Shown: piece by piece, positions 16,942 to 24,861 of the stretch
How the letters are laid out: each line of letters starts with the position of its first letter
Position numbering within the stretch: the first letter of the stretch is position 1
Origin: an uncultured Polaribacter sp.
GTDB lineage: Bacteria; Bacteroidota; Bacteroidia; Flavobacteriales; Flavobacteriaceae
NCBI GenBank assembly: GCA_943788045.1
Contig: CALSOT010000002.1
Span: 924,310-988,309, forward strand
Direction: 5' to 3'
Length of the DNA: 64,000 nt
Translations under genes and position numbers: made by a program
The notes under the pieces: model-generated
Databases searched by the model: none
Seen by the model: only the letters and a program-made list of their open reading frames with translations
What the model was told of the DNA's origin: nothing

Positions 16942-19872
16942 ATGTTTAAAAAGTTAATATTCATAAAACTTATATTATTTATTTTTATAACTTTTACAAA
17001 TCAAAAAACAATTGCTCAAGAGCATCCAAAAAATACAATTTCTCTAGAAAAACTGCTCGATAAAATTAGTAATGAGTTCAAAATACTCTTCACCTACAAT
17101 TCTAATTTACTCAATAACATAAAAATTAAGGAAGAAGGTTTTACAAAGTTATCTTTAAAAGAATCTATTTCATTATTAGAAAAACTCACACCGTTTCTTT
17201 TTGATGATCTCGGCAATAACTATTATGTTATTTATCCTAAAGAAAGCACCTACAAAAAGAACTATTTTTTAAATGATAATGCCATTTTACGTAATACTAA
17301 TGATAGTATTTATAAAAAAAATAGATTTATTGCTAGAGGTGTTGTTTTAAGTTCAGATAACGCACCACTTATTGGAGCTACTTTGCAAGAGGATAAATCT
17401 TTAGCAGGAACAACTACAAAAAAAGATGGAAGTTTTGAGTTTGAGATTAATGACAGTAGTAATATCACCTTTAGCTTTATAGGTCATAAATCTAAAACGG
17501 TAAAACTTATACCGAATATATTTAATGTTATTGTTTTATTATCGGGCCAGGAATTAGAGGAAGTGCAGATTGTAGGTTCTCGAAATAGAAATAGAATTGC
17601 AAGTGACACTCCAGTAGCCATTGATTTTATTGATGTAGAAAAAAGTTCAACTAAAAGTAGTCAAATAGAGATAAATCAATTTTTGCAATATGCAATACCA
17701 TCTTTTAATGCCACAAAACAATCAGGAGCAGATGGCGCAGATCATATAGATCCTGCAACAATTAGGGGTTTAGGACCAGATCAAACACTTGTTTTAATCA
17801 ATGGTAAAAGAAGACATCAAGCATCTTTAATAAATTTATATGGCACTAGGGGACGAGGTAATTCTGGAACAGATTTAAACGCAATTCCTATTTCTGCTAT
17901 AAAAAGGATAGAATTATTAAAAGATGGAGCCTCTGCACAATATGGTTCGGATGCCATTGCTGGTGTCTTAAATATTATTTTAAAAGATAATGATAATGAG
18001 CTAAATATAAATTCTACTTTAGGTTTTCATAATGCGAATAGTAAAAGTGTTTTACCCAATAAAGTAGATGGTTTTACTTATAAATTAGGTTTAAATTATG
18101 GAACAAAAATAAATAAAGGAGGTTTTATCAATTTTTCAACAGAAGCCTTATCAACAGATAATACAATTAGACCTGGGACACTTGCAAGAGAAAAGTATGG
18201 ACAAGCTGCCGTTAAAAACGTGAGTCTATTTTTAAATTCTGAAGTACCCATTTATAAAAACACAAAATTGTATTTAAATGGAGGTTTTAATTATAAGAAT
18301 ACAGAAGCGTATGCTTTTACAAGAAAACCAAACAGTGAAAGAAATGTTCTTGACATATATCCAAGTGGATTTAATCCTTTAATTACCTCCAATATTTTAG
18401 ACAATTCATTATCTGTTGGAATGATTACAATTTTTAAGGAATGGAATGTCGATGTTAACAACACTTTTGGAAGAAATAACTTTCACTATTTTATAAAAAA
18501 TACAGTAAACGCTACCTTAGAAAAAAACTCTCCTATAGAGTTTGATGCTGGTGGTCATCAATTAATACAAAACACTACGAGTATTGATTTTTCTAAATAC
18601 TTTAAAACGAATTCTTCCGGATTTAATATTGCCTTAGGATTAGAATACCGGTTAGATAAATATAAAATTTTTGCAGGGGAAGAAGCATCTTATGCAGCTT
18701 ATGATATTAATGAAAATGTAATAACCCCACAAACCCCTTTATCGGATTACAAATTATACAATGGTATTATTAGACCTGGAGGTTCACAAGGTTTTCCTGG
18801 TTATTCATTAGAAAATGAAGTCGACAGAAATAGATCTAATTTTAGTGTTTATGCTGATACTGAAATAGATTTCTCAAAAAACCTTATGCTAGCCGCTGCT
18901 TTGCGATACGAATATTACAGTGATTTTGGAAATAGATTAAATTATAAAATAGCTTCAAGATTTAAAATAAATAAAACCGTTAATCTTCGAGGGTCCTTTA
19001 GCACAGGCTTTAGAGCTCCTTCATTGGCTCAAAAATATTACAATTTAACTTTTACTAATTTTATTGGTGATCTGCCAACAGAATCCTTATTGGTTGCAAA
19101 TAATAGTTCAATTGCGAGAATATTTAATATTGACAAATTGAAAGAAGAAACTGCTAAAAATTTTAGTTTGGGCTTTACATCGAAAATAGGGAATAACTTT
19201 AGAGCCTCTCTTGATACATATATAGTTTACATTGAGGATCGAATTATTTTAAGCGGTAATTTTGATGCATCAAACATTGATTTCGGAATAGATAATGTAC
19301 AATTTTTTGCCAATGGGGTAAATACAAAAACAACAGGAGTTGATTTGCTTTTACATTGGCAAAATAAAATTGGTATGGGTACTTTTTCGGTTGATTTTTC
19401 TGGAAATATTAACCACATGAGTATATCAGAAATAAAGAACAAAATGTTAGATAAAGAAACTTTTTTTGGAAAAAGAGAGCAACAATTTCTTTTAGCTTCA
19501 GCACCAAACAGTAAATTTAACGTTGGTTTAAATTATGATTTCAAAAGATTTAAAACCTCATTAAACTTCACTCGATTTAGTGAAATAAAATTAATCGATT
19601 GGCAATTAAGTCAAGATCTTTCTAATTTTAATAACTCTGAACAAGAAAGATTAGAAGCAGCAACAGATATATATCAACCAAAGATAACAACAGATTTACA
19701 TGTAAGTTATCAAGTAAATACTAAAATTAACGCTCAATTAGGTGTAAACAATTTGTTTAACATCTATCCTACAGAACAAAATAGTTTTACTGATAGTGGT
19801 GGTTTATGGGACGCTACACAAATGGGAACAAACGGCTCATTTTACTATTCTAAATTAAATATTAAGCTCTAA
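16942..19872 (+). CDS. TonB-dependent receptor with STN signalling domain
   Basis: A 976-residue outer-membrane transducer. Order: signal peptide (1-26), STN domain about 32-98 (TISLEKLLDKISNEFKILFT), carboxypeptidase-regulatory-like beta-sandwich about 130-200, TonB-box-like EEVQIVGSR (206-214), plug domain about 215-350 (TLVLINGKRRHQ, DLNAIPISAIKRIELLKDGA, AQYGSDAIAGVLNIILK), then a 22-strand-type barrel. The STN domain marks it as the partner of the FecR and ECF factors upstream. It is not a SusC type: no SusD gene follows. It resembles the receptor at 24757 more than the one at 20021. The C-terminus ends KLNIKL rather than with a terminal Phe, which is uncommon for a barrel. Ligand unknown. 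Confidence 0.95.
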   Translation: MFKKLIFIKLILFIFITFTNQKTIAQEHPKNTISLEKLLDKISNEFKILFTYNSNLLNNIKIKEEGFTKLSLKESISLLEKLTPFLFDDLGNNYYVIYPKESTYKKNYFLNDNAILRNTNDSIYKKNRFIARGVVLSSDNAPLIGATLQEDKSLAGTTTKKDGSFEFEINDSSNITFSFIGHKSKTVKLIPNIFNVIVLLSGQELEEVQIVGSRNRNRIASDTPVAIDFIDVEKSSTKSSQIEINQFLQYAIPSFNATKQSGADGADHIDPATIRGLGPDQTLVLINGKRRHQASLINLYGTRGRGNSGTDLNAIPISAIKRIELLKDGASAQYGSDAIAGVLNIILKDNDNELNINSTLGFHNANSKSVLPNKVDGFTYKLGLNYGTKINKGGFINFSTEALSTDNTIRPGTLAREKYGQAAVKNVSLFLNSEVPIYKNTKLYLNGGFNYKNTEAYAFTRKPNSERNVLDIYPSGFNPLITSNILDNSLSVGMITIFKEWNVDVNNTFGRNNFHYFIKNTVNATLEKNSPIEFDAGGHQLIQNTTSIDFSKYFKTNSSGFNIALGLEYRLDKYKIFAGEEASYAAYDINENVITPQTPLSDYKLYNGIIRPGGSQGFPGYSLENEVDRNRSNFSVYADTEIDFSKNLMLAAALRYEYYSDFGNRLNYKIASRFKINKTVNLRGSFSTGFRAPSLAQKYYNLTFTNFIGDLPTESLLVANNSSIARIFNIDKLKEETAKNFSLGFTSKIGNNFRASLDTYIVYIEDRIILSGNFDASNIDFGIDNVQFFANGVNTKTTGVDLLLHWQNKIGMGTFSVDFSGNINHMSISEIKNKMLDKETFFGKREQQFLLASAPNSKFNVGLNYDFKRFKTSLNFTRFSEIKLIDWQLSQDLSNFNNSEQERLEAATDIYQPKITTDLHVSYQVNTKINAQLGVNNLFNIYPTEQNSFTDSGGLWDATQMGTNGSFYYSKLNIKL

Positions 19873-19906
19873 ATATTAGAGATATATTGATTTTTTATGC
19901 TTTTTA

Positions 19907-19938
19907 TTGAAAAAAAATAAATTTTAAGGGTATATTTT
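19907..19938 (+). promoter_or_regulatory. Possible promoter of the 20021 receptor gene
   Basis: TTG at 19907-19909 and TATATTTT at 19931-19938 are 21 bp apart and resemble the -33/-7 pair, with T in place of the final G of the -7 box. The -7-like part is conserved in the second copy of the module (24667-24674), but the TTG is not. Tentative. Confidence 0.3.
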
Positions 19939-20125
19939 ATATATTTATCACTTATATACATGAACTCTTATGCTACAAAAGTGAAGAGGCTAAAAACATT
20001 TATTAACTAATAATTTATTTATGAAACAAAAGTATCTATTAAAATTTTGTACAATTGCTTTTATGTTTATGTTACCATTAGGTTTAATGGCACAAACAAT
20101 TAAAGGTAAAGTAACAGATTCATCT
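19926..20125 (+). repeat. Shared receptor 5' module, copy 1
   Basis: A 200-bp direct repeat of 24662-24861, offset exactly 4736 bp without gaps. It covers a possible -7 region (6 mismatches in 34 bp), a leader ORF and spacer (61 of 61 bp identical), and the first 35 codons of the receptor gene (2 synonymous mismatches in 105 bp). Similarity stops sharply at codon 36. Confidence 0.9.
19960..20010 (+). other. Conserved 16-codon leader ORF, copy 1
   Basis: ATG to TAA encodes MNSYATKVKRLKTFIN and ends 10 bp before the receptor ATG, in a different frame. The same ORF lies at 24696-24746 with identical bases. Identity at the DNA level means conservation cannot yet be told from recent copying, so a translated leader peptide is only a possibility. 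Confidence 0.3.
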
Positions 20126-22654
20126 GGCGAAGGATTGCCATATATGAATATTGTAGAAAAAGGAAACACTTCTAACGGAGTTGTTTCTGACAATAATGGA
20201 GAATTTTCCATCACTGTAGAAAGTTTACCGATGACTTTAGTGGTATCTTCTATGGGGTTTGAAACAAAAAAAGTAAAAGTAACTGAGTCTTCTTATCTGA
20301 CAATTGTTGTTAATGAAGACAACGCTTTAGATGAAGTTGTTGTAACTGGTTCTAGAAACAAGCCAAGAACAATTTTAGATTCTCCTGTGCCAATAGACAA
20401 TATTGGCGTTGCAGAATTAAAAAACAGTGGACAACCAACATTAGATCTAATGTTAACGTTTAAAGTTCCTTCTTTTAATTCTCAGAATCAAGCGATCTCA
20501 GATGCAACTGCCCATTATGACCCGGCAGATCTAAGAGGATTAGGACCAAGTAGAACTTTAGTTTTAATAAACGGAAAACGTAAAAACCAGAGTGCGCAAG
20601 TTTATTTGAATAGAACTCCAGGAAAAGGAGAGGTTGGAGTAGATTTAAAAAGTATTCCGACTGCTGCTATTGAAAGAGTTGAGGTTTTAAGAGACGGAGC
20701 ATCTGCAATTTATGGTTCTGATGCCATTGCCGGTGTAATGAATATTATCCTTAAAAAGGATGTAGCATATTCTTCAATAACATCAAAAGCAGGTATTACA
20801 TCAGAGCAAGATGGTTTTAATTTTGGAACAGATTACAATACAGCATTCTCGTTTGGAAACGGAGGTTTCGTAAACCTTACTTTAGGATATTACAAACAAG
20901 AAATTACCAATAGAGCTGGAACATTATATGCCAGCGAAAGACCATCAGATGCAAGACCTAATGAAAATGCATGGTATGATGCAAATCCAACAGGAAATAT
21001 GACAGTTGGTCAACCAGAAATGGAGAAGAGAGATTTATTTGTTAACATGGAACACCCTTTAGGTGATAACGCAACATTATACTCTTTTCATGGTTATACT
21101 ACAAGAACTGGTAAAAGTTTTGCATACTACAGAGCTCCAAACTGGAGAAGAGACGTATCTGATAATAATTTCATCACTTCAAGACCAGAAGATTTTATAG
21201 GGTATCAACCAACTTTCGAGACAGCAATTAATGATTATATCAATTCAGGTGGAATTAGATTTTCTTTTGGAGACGAATGGAATGCAGATGCTTCTGTAAC
21301 TTATGGAGCAAATGATGTCATGTATACAGTAAATAACTCTGTAAACAGAGATTATTTAAATGATACAGGATATTCACCGAGATCTTTTAAACCAGGGGGA
21401 TATGCTTTTTCTAACCTTGTTGGTAACTTTGATGTTTCAAAAGAATTAAGCGAGCAGGTTAATTTAGCTTTGGGTGTAGAATACAAAAAAGAAACTTTTG
21501 AAGCGATTGAAGGAAATCCATTATCCTACTACAAAGCAGGATCAGATTCTTTTGCTGGTGTCAAGCCAGCAGAGGCAGGTGAATGGAATAGAAATAACTT
21601 CGGAATCTATTCACAATTAGATTATGATGTTAACGACGCACTACTTTTAGGAGTGGCTGCACGTTACGAAGATTATTCTGATTCTGGTGATAATTTCTCT
21701 TACAAAGTAAATGGACGCTATAAACTAGGTTCTAAGGGAGCGTTAAGAGCTTCTTACAGTACTGGATTCAGAGCACCAACTCTTCACCAACGTCACATAA
21801 CAAACAGTCAATATATTATTGTAGCAGGATCTTCTGAGCCTGTTTTACAGGGTACTTTAGCTAATAACAATCCGGCCGTAGTTGCTTTAGGAGTTCCAAA
21901 TCTAACACATGAAATTTCTAAAAATATTGCTGCAGGTTTTACTTATAAGTTTAATAGTAAATTTTCTGCGTCGGTTGATTTTTATCAAATAAAAGTTGAG
22001 GATAGAGTATTATTTTCTTCGCAAATTTCTTTTGACGGGGATGATACCACTACAAACCCTGTTGAACAAATCTTAACAGCAAATAATGTTAGAGGGGTTC
22101 AGTTTTTTATAAATGCAGGTGATACTAAAAATACAGGAGCAGATATTGTATTAAATTATAGAAGAATTGATTTTGCAGGAGGTCTATTAAATGCAAGTTT
22201 TTCTGCTAACTTTAACAATGTTACTATTGATAAAATTAACACTCCAAGTGCTTTAGCTGCAAATGGATATGATATTTTTGATAGAAGAGAGCAAAGTTTA
22301 ATTACTTCTTCTAGGCCACAATCTAAAATGATTTTAGGGTTAGTATATACAAAAGACAAATGGGATATTTCATTAAATAATTCTCGTTTTGGAGAAGTTA
22401 CTTTAGCATCTTCAGATCCAACAAAAGATCAAGTATTAAGCGCTAAAATCGCAACAGATTTAGGATTTACCTACCGTTTAACTGATAGAATTAATATTAA
22501 TGGAAATATTAATAATATTTTTGATGTATATCCGGATGAGTCTAGAGCAGATACTGGAGAAACTGGTGGTGGTCGTTTTAGATATACCTCACAAGTGCAG
22601 CAATTAGGACAATTAGGTACTAATTACTCATTAGGTTTTAATTACCAGTTCTAG
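20021..22654 (+). CDS. TonB-dependent receptor (no STN domain)
   Basis: An 877-residue outer-membrane importer. It has a signal peptide (1-25, ending GLMAQ), a carboxypeptidase-regulatory-like domain about 27-100 (TIKGKVTDSSGEGLPYMNIV), TonB box LDEVVVTGSR (103-112), a plug about 113-245 (RGLGPSRTLVLINGKRK, SIPTAAIERVEVLRDGASAI, YGSDAIAGVMNIILKK) and a barrel ending LGFNYQF with the expected terminal Phe. It lacks STN, so it is not itself a signal transducer but may be controlled by the upstream sigma/FecR set. The first 35 residues are identical to those of the receptor at 24757, while the plugs and barrels differ widely. A terminator follows. Confidence 0.95.
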   Translation: MKQKYLLKFCTIAFMFMLPLGLMAQTIKGKVTDSSGEGLPYMNIVEKGNTSNGVVSDNNGEFSITVESLPMTLVVSSMGFETKKVKVTESSYLTIVVNEDNALDEVVVTGSRNKPRTILDSPVPIDNIGVAELKNSGQPTLDLMLTFKVPSFNSQNQAISDATAHYDPADLRGLGPSRTLVLINGKRKNQSAQVYLNRTPGKGEVGVDLKSIPTAAIERVEVLRDGASAIYGSDAIAGVMNIILKKDVAYSSITSKAGITSEQDGFNFGTDYNTAFSFGNGGFVNLTLGYYKQEITNRAGTLYASERPSDARPNENAWYDANPTGNMTVGQPEMEKRDLFVNMEHPLGDNATLYSFHGYTTRTGKSFAYYRAPNWRRDVSDNNFITSRPEDFIGYQPTFETAINDYINSGGIRFSFGDEWNADASVTYGANDVMYTVNNSVNRDYLNDTGYSPRSFKPGGYAFSNLVGNFDVSKELSEQVNLALGVEYKKETFEAIEGNPLSYYKAGSDSFAGVKPAEAGEWNRNNFGIYSQLDYDVNDALLLGVAARYEDYSDSGDNFSYKVNGRYKLGSKGALRASYSTGFRAPTLHQRHITNSQYIIVAGSSEPVLQGTLANNNPAVVALGVPNLTHEISKNIAAGFTYKFNSKFSASVDFYQIKVEDRVLFSSQISFDGDDTTTNPVEQILTANNVRGVQFFINAGDTKNTGADIVLNYRRIDFAGGLLNASFSANFNNVTIDKINTPSALAANGYDIFDRREQSLITSSRPQSKMILGLVYTKDKWDISLNNSRFGEVTLASSDPTKDQVLSAKIATDLGFTYRLTDRININGNINNIFDVYPDESRADTGETGGGRFRYTSQVQQLGQLGTNYSLGFNYQF

Positions 22655-22674
22655 AAAATAAAAGTAATCTATTT

Positions 22675-22706
22675 AAAAAAGGCATTCTCCGGAATGCCTT
22701 TTTTTT
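22675..22706 (+). terminator. Rho-independent terminator after the 20021 receptor gene
   Basis: Stem GGCATTC/GAATGCC (22681-22687 with 22692-22698), extended by A/T pairs, with a 4-nt loop and a T tract to 22706. It lies 20 bp after the stop. Confidence 0.88.
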
Positions 22707-22742
22707 ATTTTACAATTTAAAAGGATAATATTATATTGTTTT

Positions 22743-24143
22743 ATGAAAAAGAGAAAACCAAGTTTTTTATTAAGTCTTATTATTATTACAGTTCTTTCAG
22801 CTATGATCAGCTTTTCTATGCTATCATTAAAATTGCCAACCATAATATGCCTCTTATTATGTATTTTTTACATAAGTATTATCAGTATTTTTCTTGGTTA
22901 TTCGAAAGAAAATATTAATAGTTTTATTCTTGACGGAGTAAAAAAAAGTGCGTTTGTTATTGTTATGCTATTAGTTATTGGTTGTTTAATTGGTTCTTGG
23001 ATTGTTTCAGGAATAATACCAACAATTATTTATTATGGCTTAGAAATTATAAACCCAAGTTATTTTTTGGTTATTGGTTTAATTTCATGTTCAATAATAT
23101 CGTATTTTACAGGAAGCGCTTATGCGTGTATTGGGACTATTGGAGTCGCTATGATTGGTATTGCAGAAGGCATGGGGCTTTCACTACCAATAACTGCAGG
23201 GATGATATTGTCAGGTGCTTTGTTTGGAGATAAAATGTCACCATTTTCTGATACAACAAATATGGCTGCAGCCATAACAAAAACTCCATTATTTGTTCAT
23301 ATTAAATCAATGCTTTACACTACTTTTCCAGCATGGATTATTGCTTTAATCATATATGCTTTTTTAGGAAGTAATTTTAATTCATCGACAATAGATGTTC
23401 AACAATTAGAAAACCTCAAAAGTTCAATACAAACAAATTTTCAAATATCGCCATTATTACTAATAGTTCCATTGATTACAATTATACTTGCTATTAAAAA
23501 AACACCTCCTGTTTTAGCAATTGGGATTGGAGCTTTTTTAAGTATAATTGTTGGTTTAATTTTTCAAAATCAATTCGACACTTATACAATATTCATAAGT
23601 TTGGTGGAAGGTCTACAGTTAGATTTTGATAGTAATTTAACGAACAAATTATTCTCAAATAGAGGTGGAATGGAAAACATGATGCATACAATTTCTATTG
23701 TCATTATTGCACTTGTCTTTGGAGAAATAATTACTAGAACAGGTGTTTTAGGAGCTTTAATTAGTGGATTAGAAAAAGTTGTTTACAATAGTGTATCTCT
23801 AGTTTTTTTAACAATTATAAGTTGTTTATTAACTACAATGATTAGTAATAGTCAATATTTATCCATTCTTATGCCTGGAGAAGCCTTTTTACCCCTTTAC
23901 AAAAGAAAGAACATGTCTTCCAGAGTATTGTCTAGAAGTCTAGAAGACGGTGGTACAATGTTTGGAATGTTAGTCCCTTGGACAGGTGACGCAGCATTTG
24001 CAGCCTTAACCTTGGGCGTTGCAACCATAGATTATTTGCCTTTTGCGTTTTTTGCATTATTGAGTCCAGTTATTTCTGTAATTTTTGCAACATTTAATTT
24101 AGCTTTATGGAAAAATTCTGATGATAATTGGGATACTAAATAA
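22743..24143 (+). CDS. NhaC-family Na+/H+ antiporter
   Basis: A 466-residue inner-membrane transporter with about 11-12 hydrophobic segments. The family signature GDKMSPFSDTTNMAAA is at 162-177, and the paired repeat region EDGGTMFGMLVPWTGDAA lies near the C-terminus. NhaC relatives include Na+/H+ antiporters and MleN, a malate/lactate exchanger, so the substrate is open. It sits between two TonB-dependent receptor genes; it could move the product imported by them or provide sodium/proton exchange, but this is inference. It begins 37 bp after a terminator, so it needs its own promoter. Right after its stop lies the decayed end of another receptor gene. Confidence 0.9.
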   Translation: MKKRKPSFLLSLIIITVLSAMISFSMLSLKLPTIICLLLCIFYISIISIFLGYSKENINSFILDGVKKSAFVIVMLLVIGCLIGSWIVSGIIPTIIYYGLEIINPSYFLVIGLISCSIISYFTGSAYACIGTIGVAMIGIAEGMGLSLPITAGMILSGALFGDKMSPFSDTTNMAAAITKTPLFVHIKSMLYTTFPAWIIALIIYAFLGSNFNSSTIDVQQLENLKSSIQTNFQISPLLLIVPLITIILAIKKTPPVLAIGIGAFLSIIVGLIFQNQFDTYTIFISLVEGLQLDFDSNLTNKLFSNRGGMENMMHTISIVIIALVFGEIITRTGVLGALISGLEKVVYNSVSLVFLTIISCLLTTMISNSQYLSILMPGEAFLPLYKRKNMSSRVLSRSLEDGGTMFGMLVPWTGDAAFAALTLGVATIDYLPFAFFALLSPVISVIFATFNLALWKNSDDNWDTK

Positions 24144-24271
24144 TATGTGAACGTTATTATAGATTTAATAAATAAAAATTTAAGTTTTACTCTGAATTGT
24201 ATTCTTCAGAAGTAATGCAAATAGAATAATTAGGAAGAAATTATATTGCGGGTATCAACTACCAATTTTAA
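24144..24271 (+). pseudogene. Relic of a TonB-dependent receptor C-terminus
   Basis: Reading the frame that ends TAA at 24269-24271 gives RYYRFNK*KFKFYSELY then SSEVMQIE*LGRNYIAGINYQF and stop. The last 24 residues line up with the end of the receptor at 20021 (YTSQVQQLGQLGTNY then SLGFNYQF), including the terminal barrel strand and final Phe. Two in-frame TAA codons interrupt it; the second (24227-24229) sits where the relative has CAG, as a CAA-to-TAA change would give. Nothing upstream remains because the nhaC gene occupies that place. A terminator-like hairpin follows at 24299. It is a remnant of at least one further receptor copy. Confidence 0.6.
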
Positions 24272-24661
24272 GCACGATAATAAATTCTAAATGTACACAA
24301 AAGAACAGCTATATAGTTGCTCTTTTATATTTTTGAAGTCTAAAAGTATTTTCATCAAATTCTCTTTAAGTAAAATACTGAAATCAATCGCCTAAGTTTA
24401 TATAGGTATTGTTTTTTTGTAGTTGAATTTAAGTATAAGCAAAATAATAGCAATGCTCATCTGTGAGTTTTTATTTGTATTCGAAAACCAGCTACTAATT
24501 GTCAATCCCCTTAAAAAATAGCATTATTATCCTGACAAAATATTTTATTTTTCATAGATAGATAACGACTTCGTCGAACTTCAATATCGAACTGTAGACA
24601 TTTAGAAGTTCAACAATGGTAGCTGATTATAAATGATTTTCTTAAAAAAAATTAAATATTA
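24272..24661 (+). other. Non-coding stretch before the third receptor
   Basis: About 390 bp without a credible ORF. It contains the hairpin at 24299-24332, a loose inverted repeat (AGTATTTT near 24349 with AAAATACT near 24375) and an inverted pair GAACTTC/GAAGTTC (about 24577 and 24605). I see no promoter of clear consensus until the shared receptor module begins at 24662. Decayed coding DNA from the former receptor array is likely. Confidence 0.5.
24299..24332 (+). terminator. Terminator-like hairpin behind the receptor relic
   Basis: An imperfect 13-bp stem (24299-24311 with about 24314-24326; a mismatch and a G-U pair) is followed by T-rich sequence to 24334. It lies 27 bp past the relic's stop, where a receptor gene's terminator would be expected. 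Confidence 0.55.
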
Positions 24662-24861
24662 AAGGGTATATTTTCTACTTTTAACGCTTATATATATGAA
24701 CTCTTATGCTACAAAAGTGAAGAGGCTAAAAACATTTATTAACTAATAATTTATTTATGAAACAAAAGTATTTATTAAAATTTTGTACAATTGCTTTTAT
24801 GTTTATGCTACCATTAGGTTTAATGGCACAAACAATTAAAGGTAAAGTAACAGATTCATCT
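24662..24861 (+). repeat. Shared receptor 5' module, copy 2
   Basis: Direct repeat of 19926-20125 (see there). The two coding mismatches are both synonymous Leu codon changes. Similarity ends at codon 36 of the receptor gene. Confidence 0.9.
24696..24746 (+). other. Conserved 16-codon leader ORF, copy 2
   Basis: Identical base for base to 19960-20010 and at the same distance (10 bp) from the receptor ATG. It encodes MNSYATKVKRLKTFIN. Confidence 0.3.
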
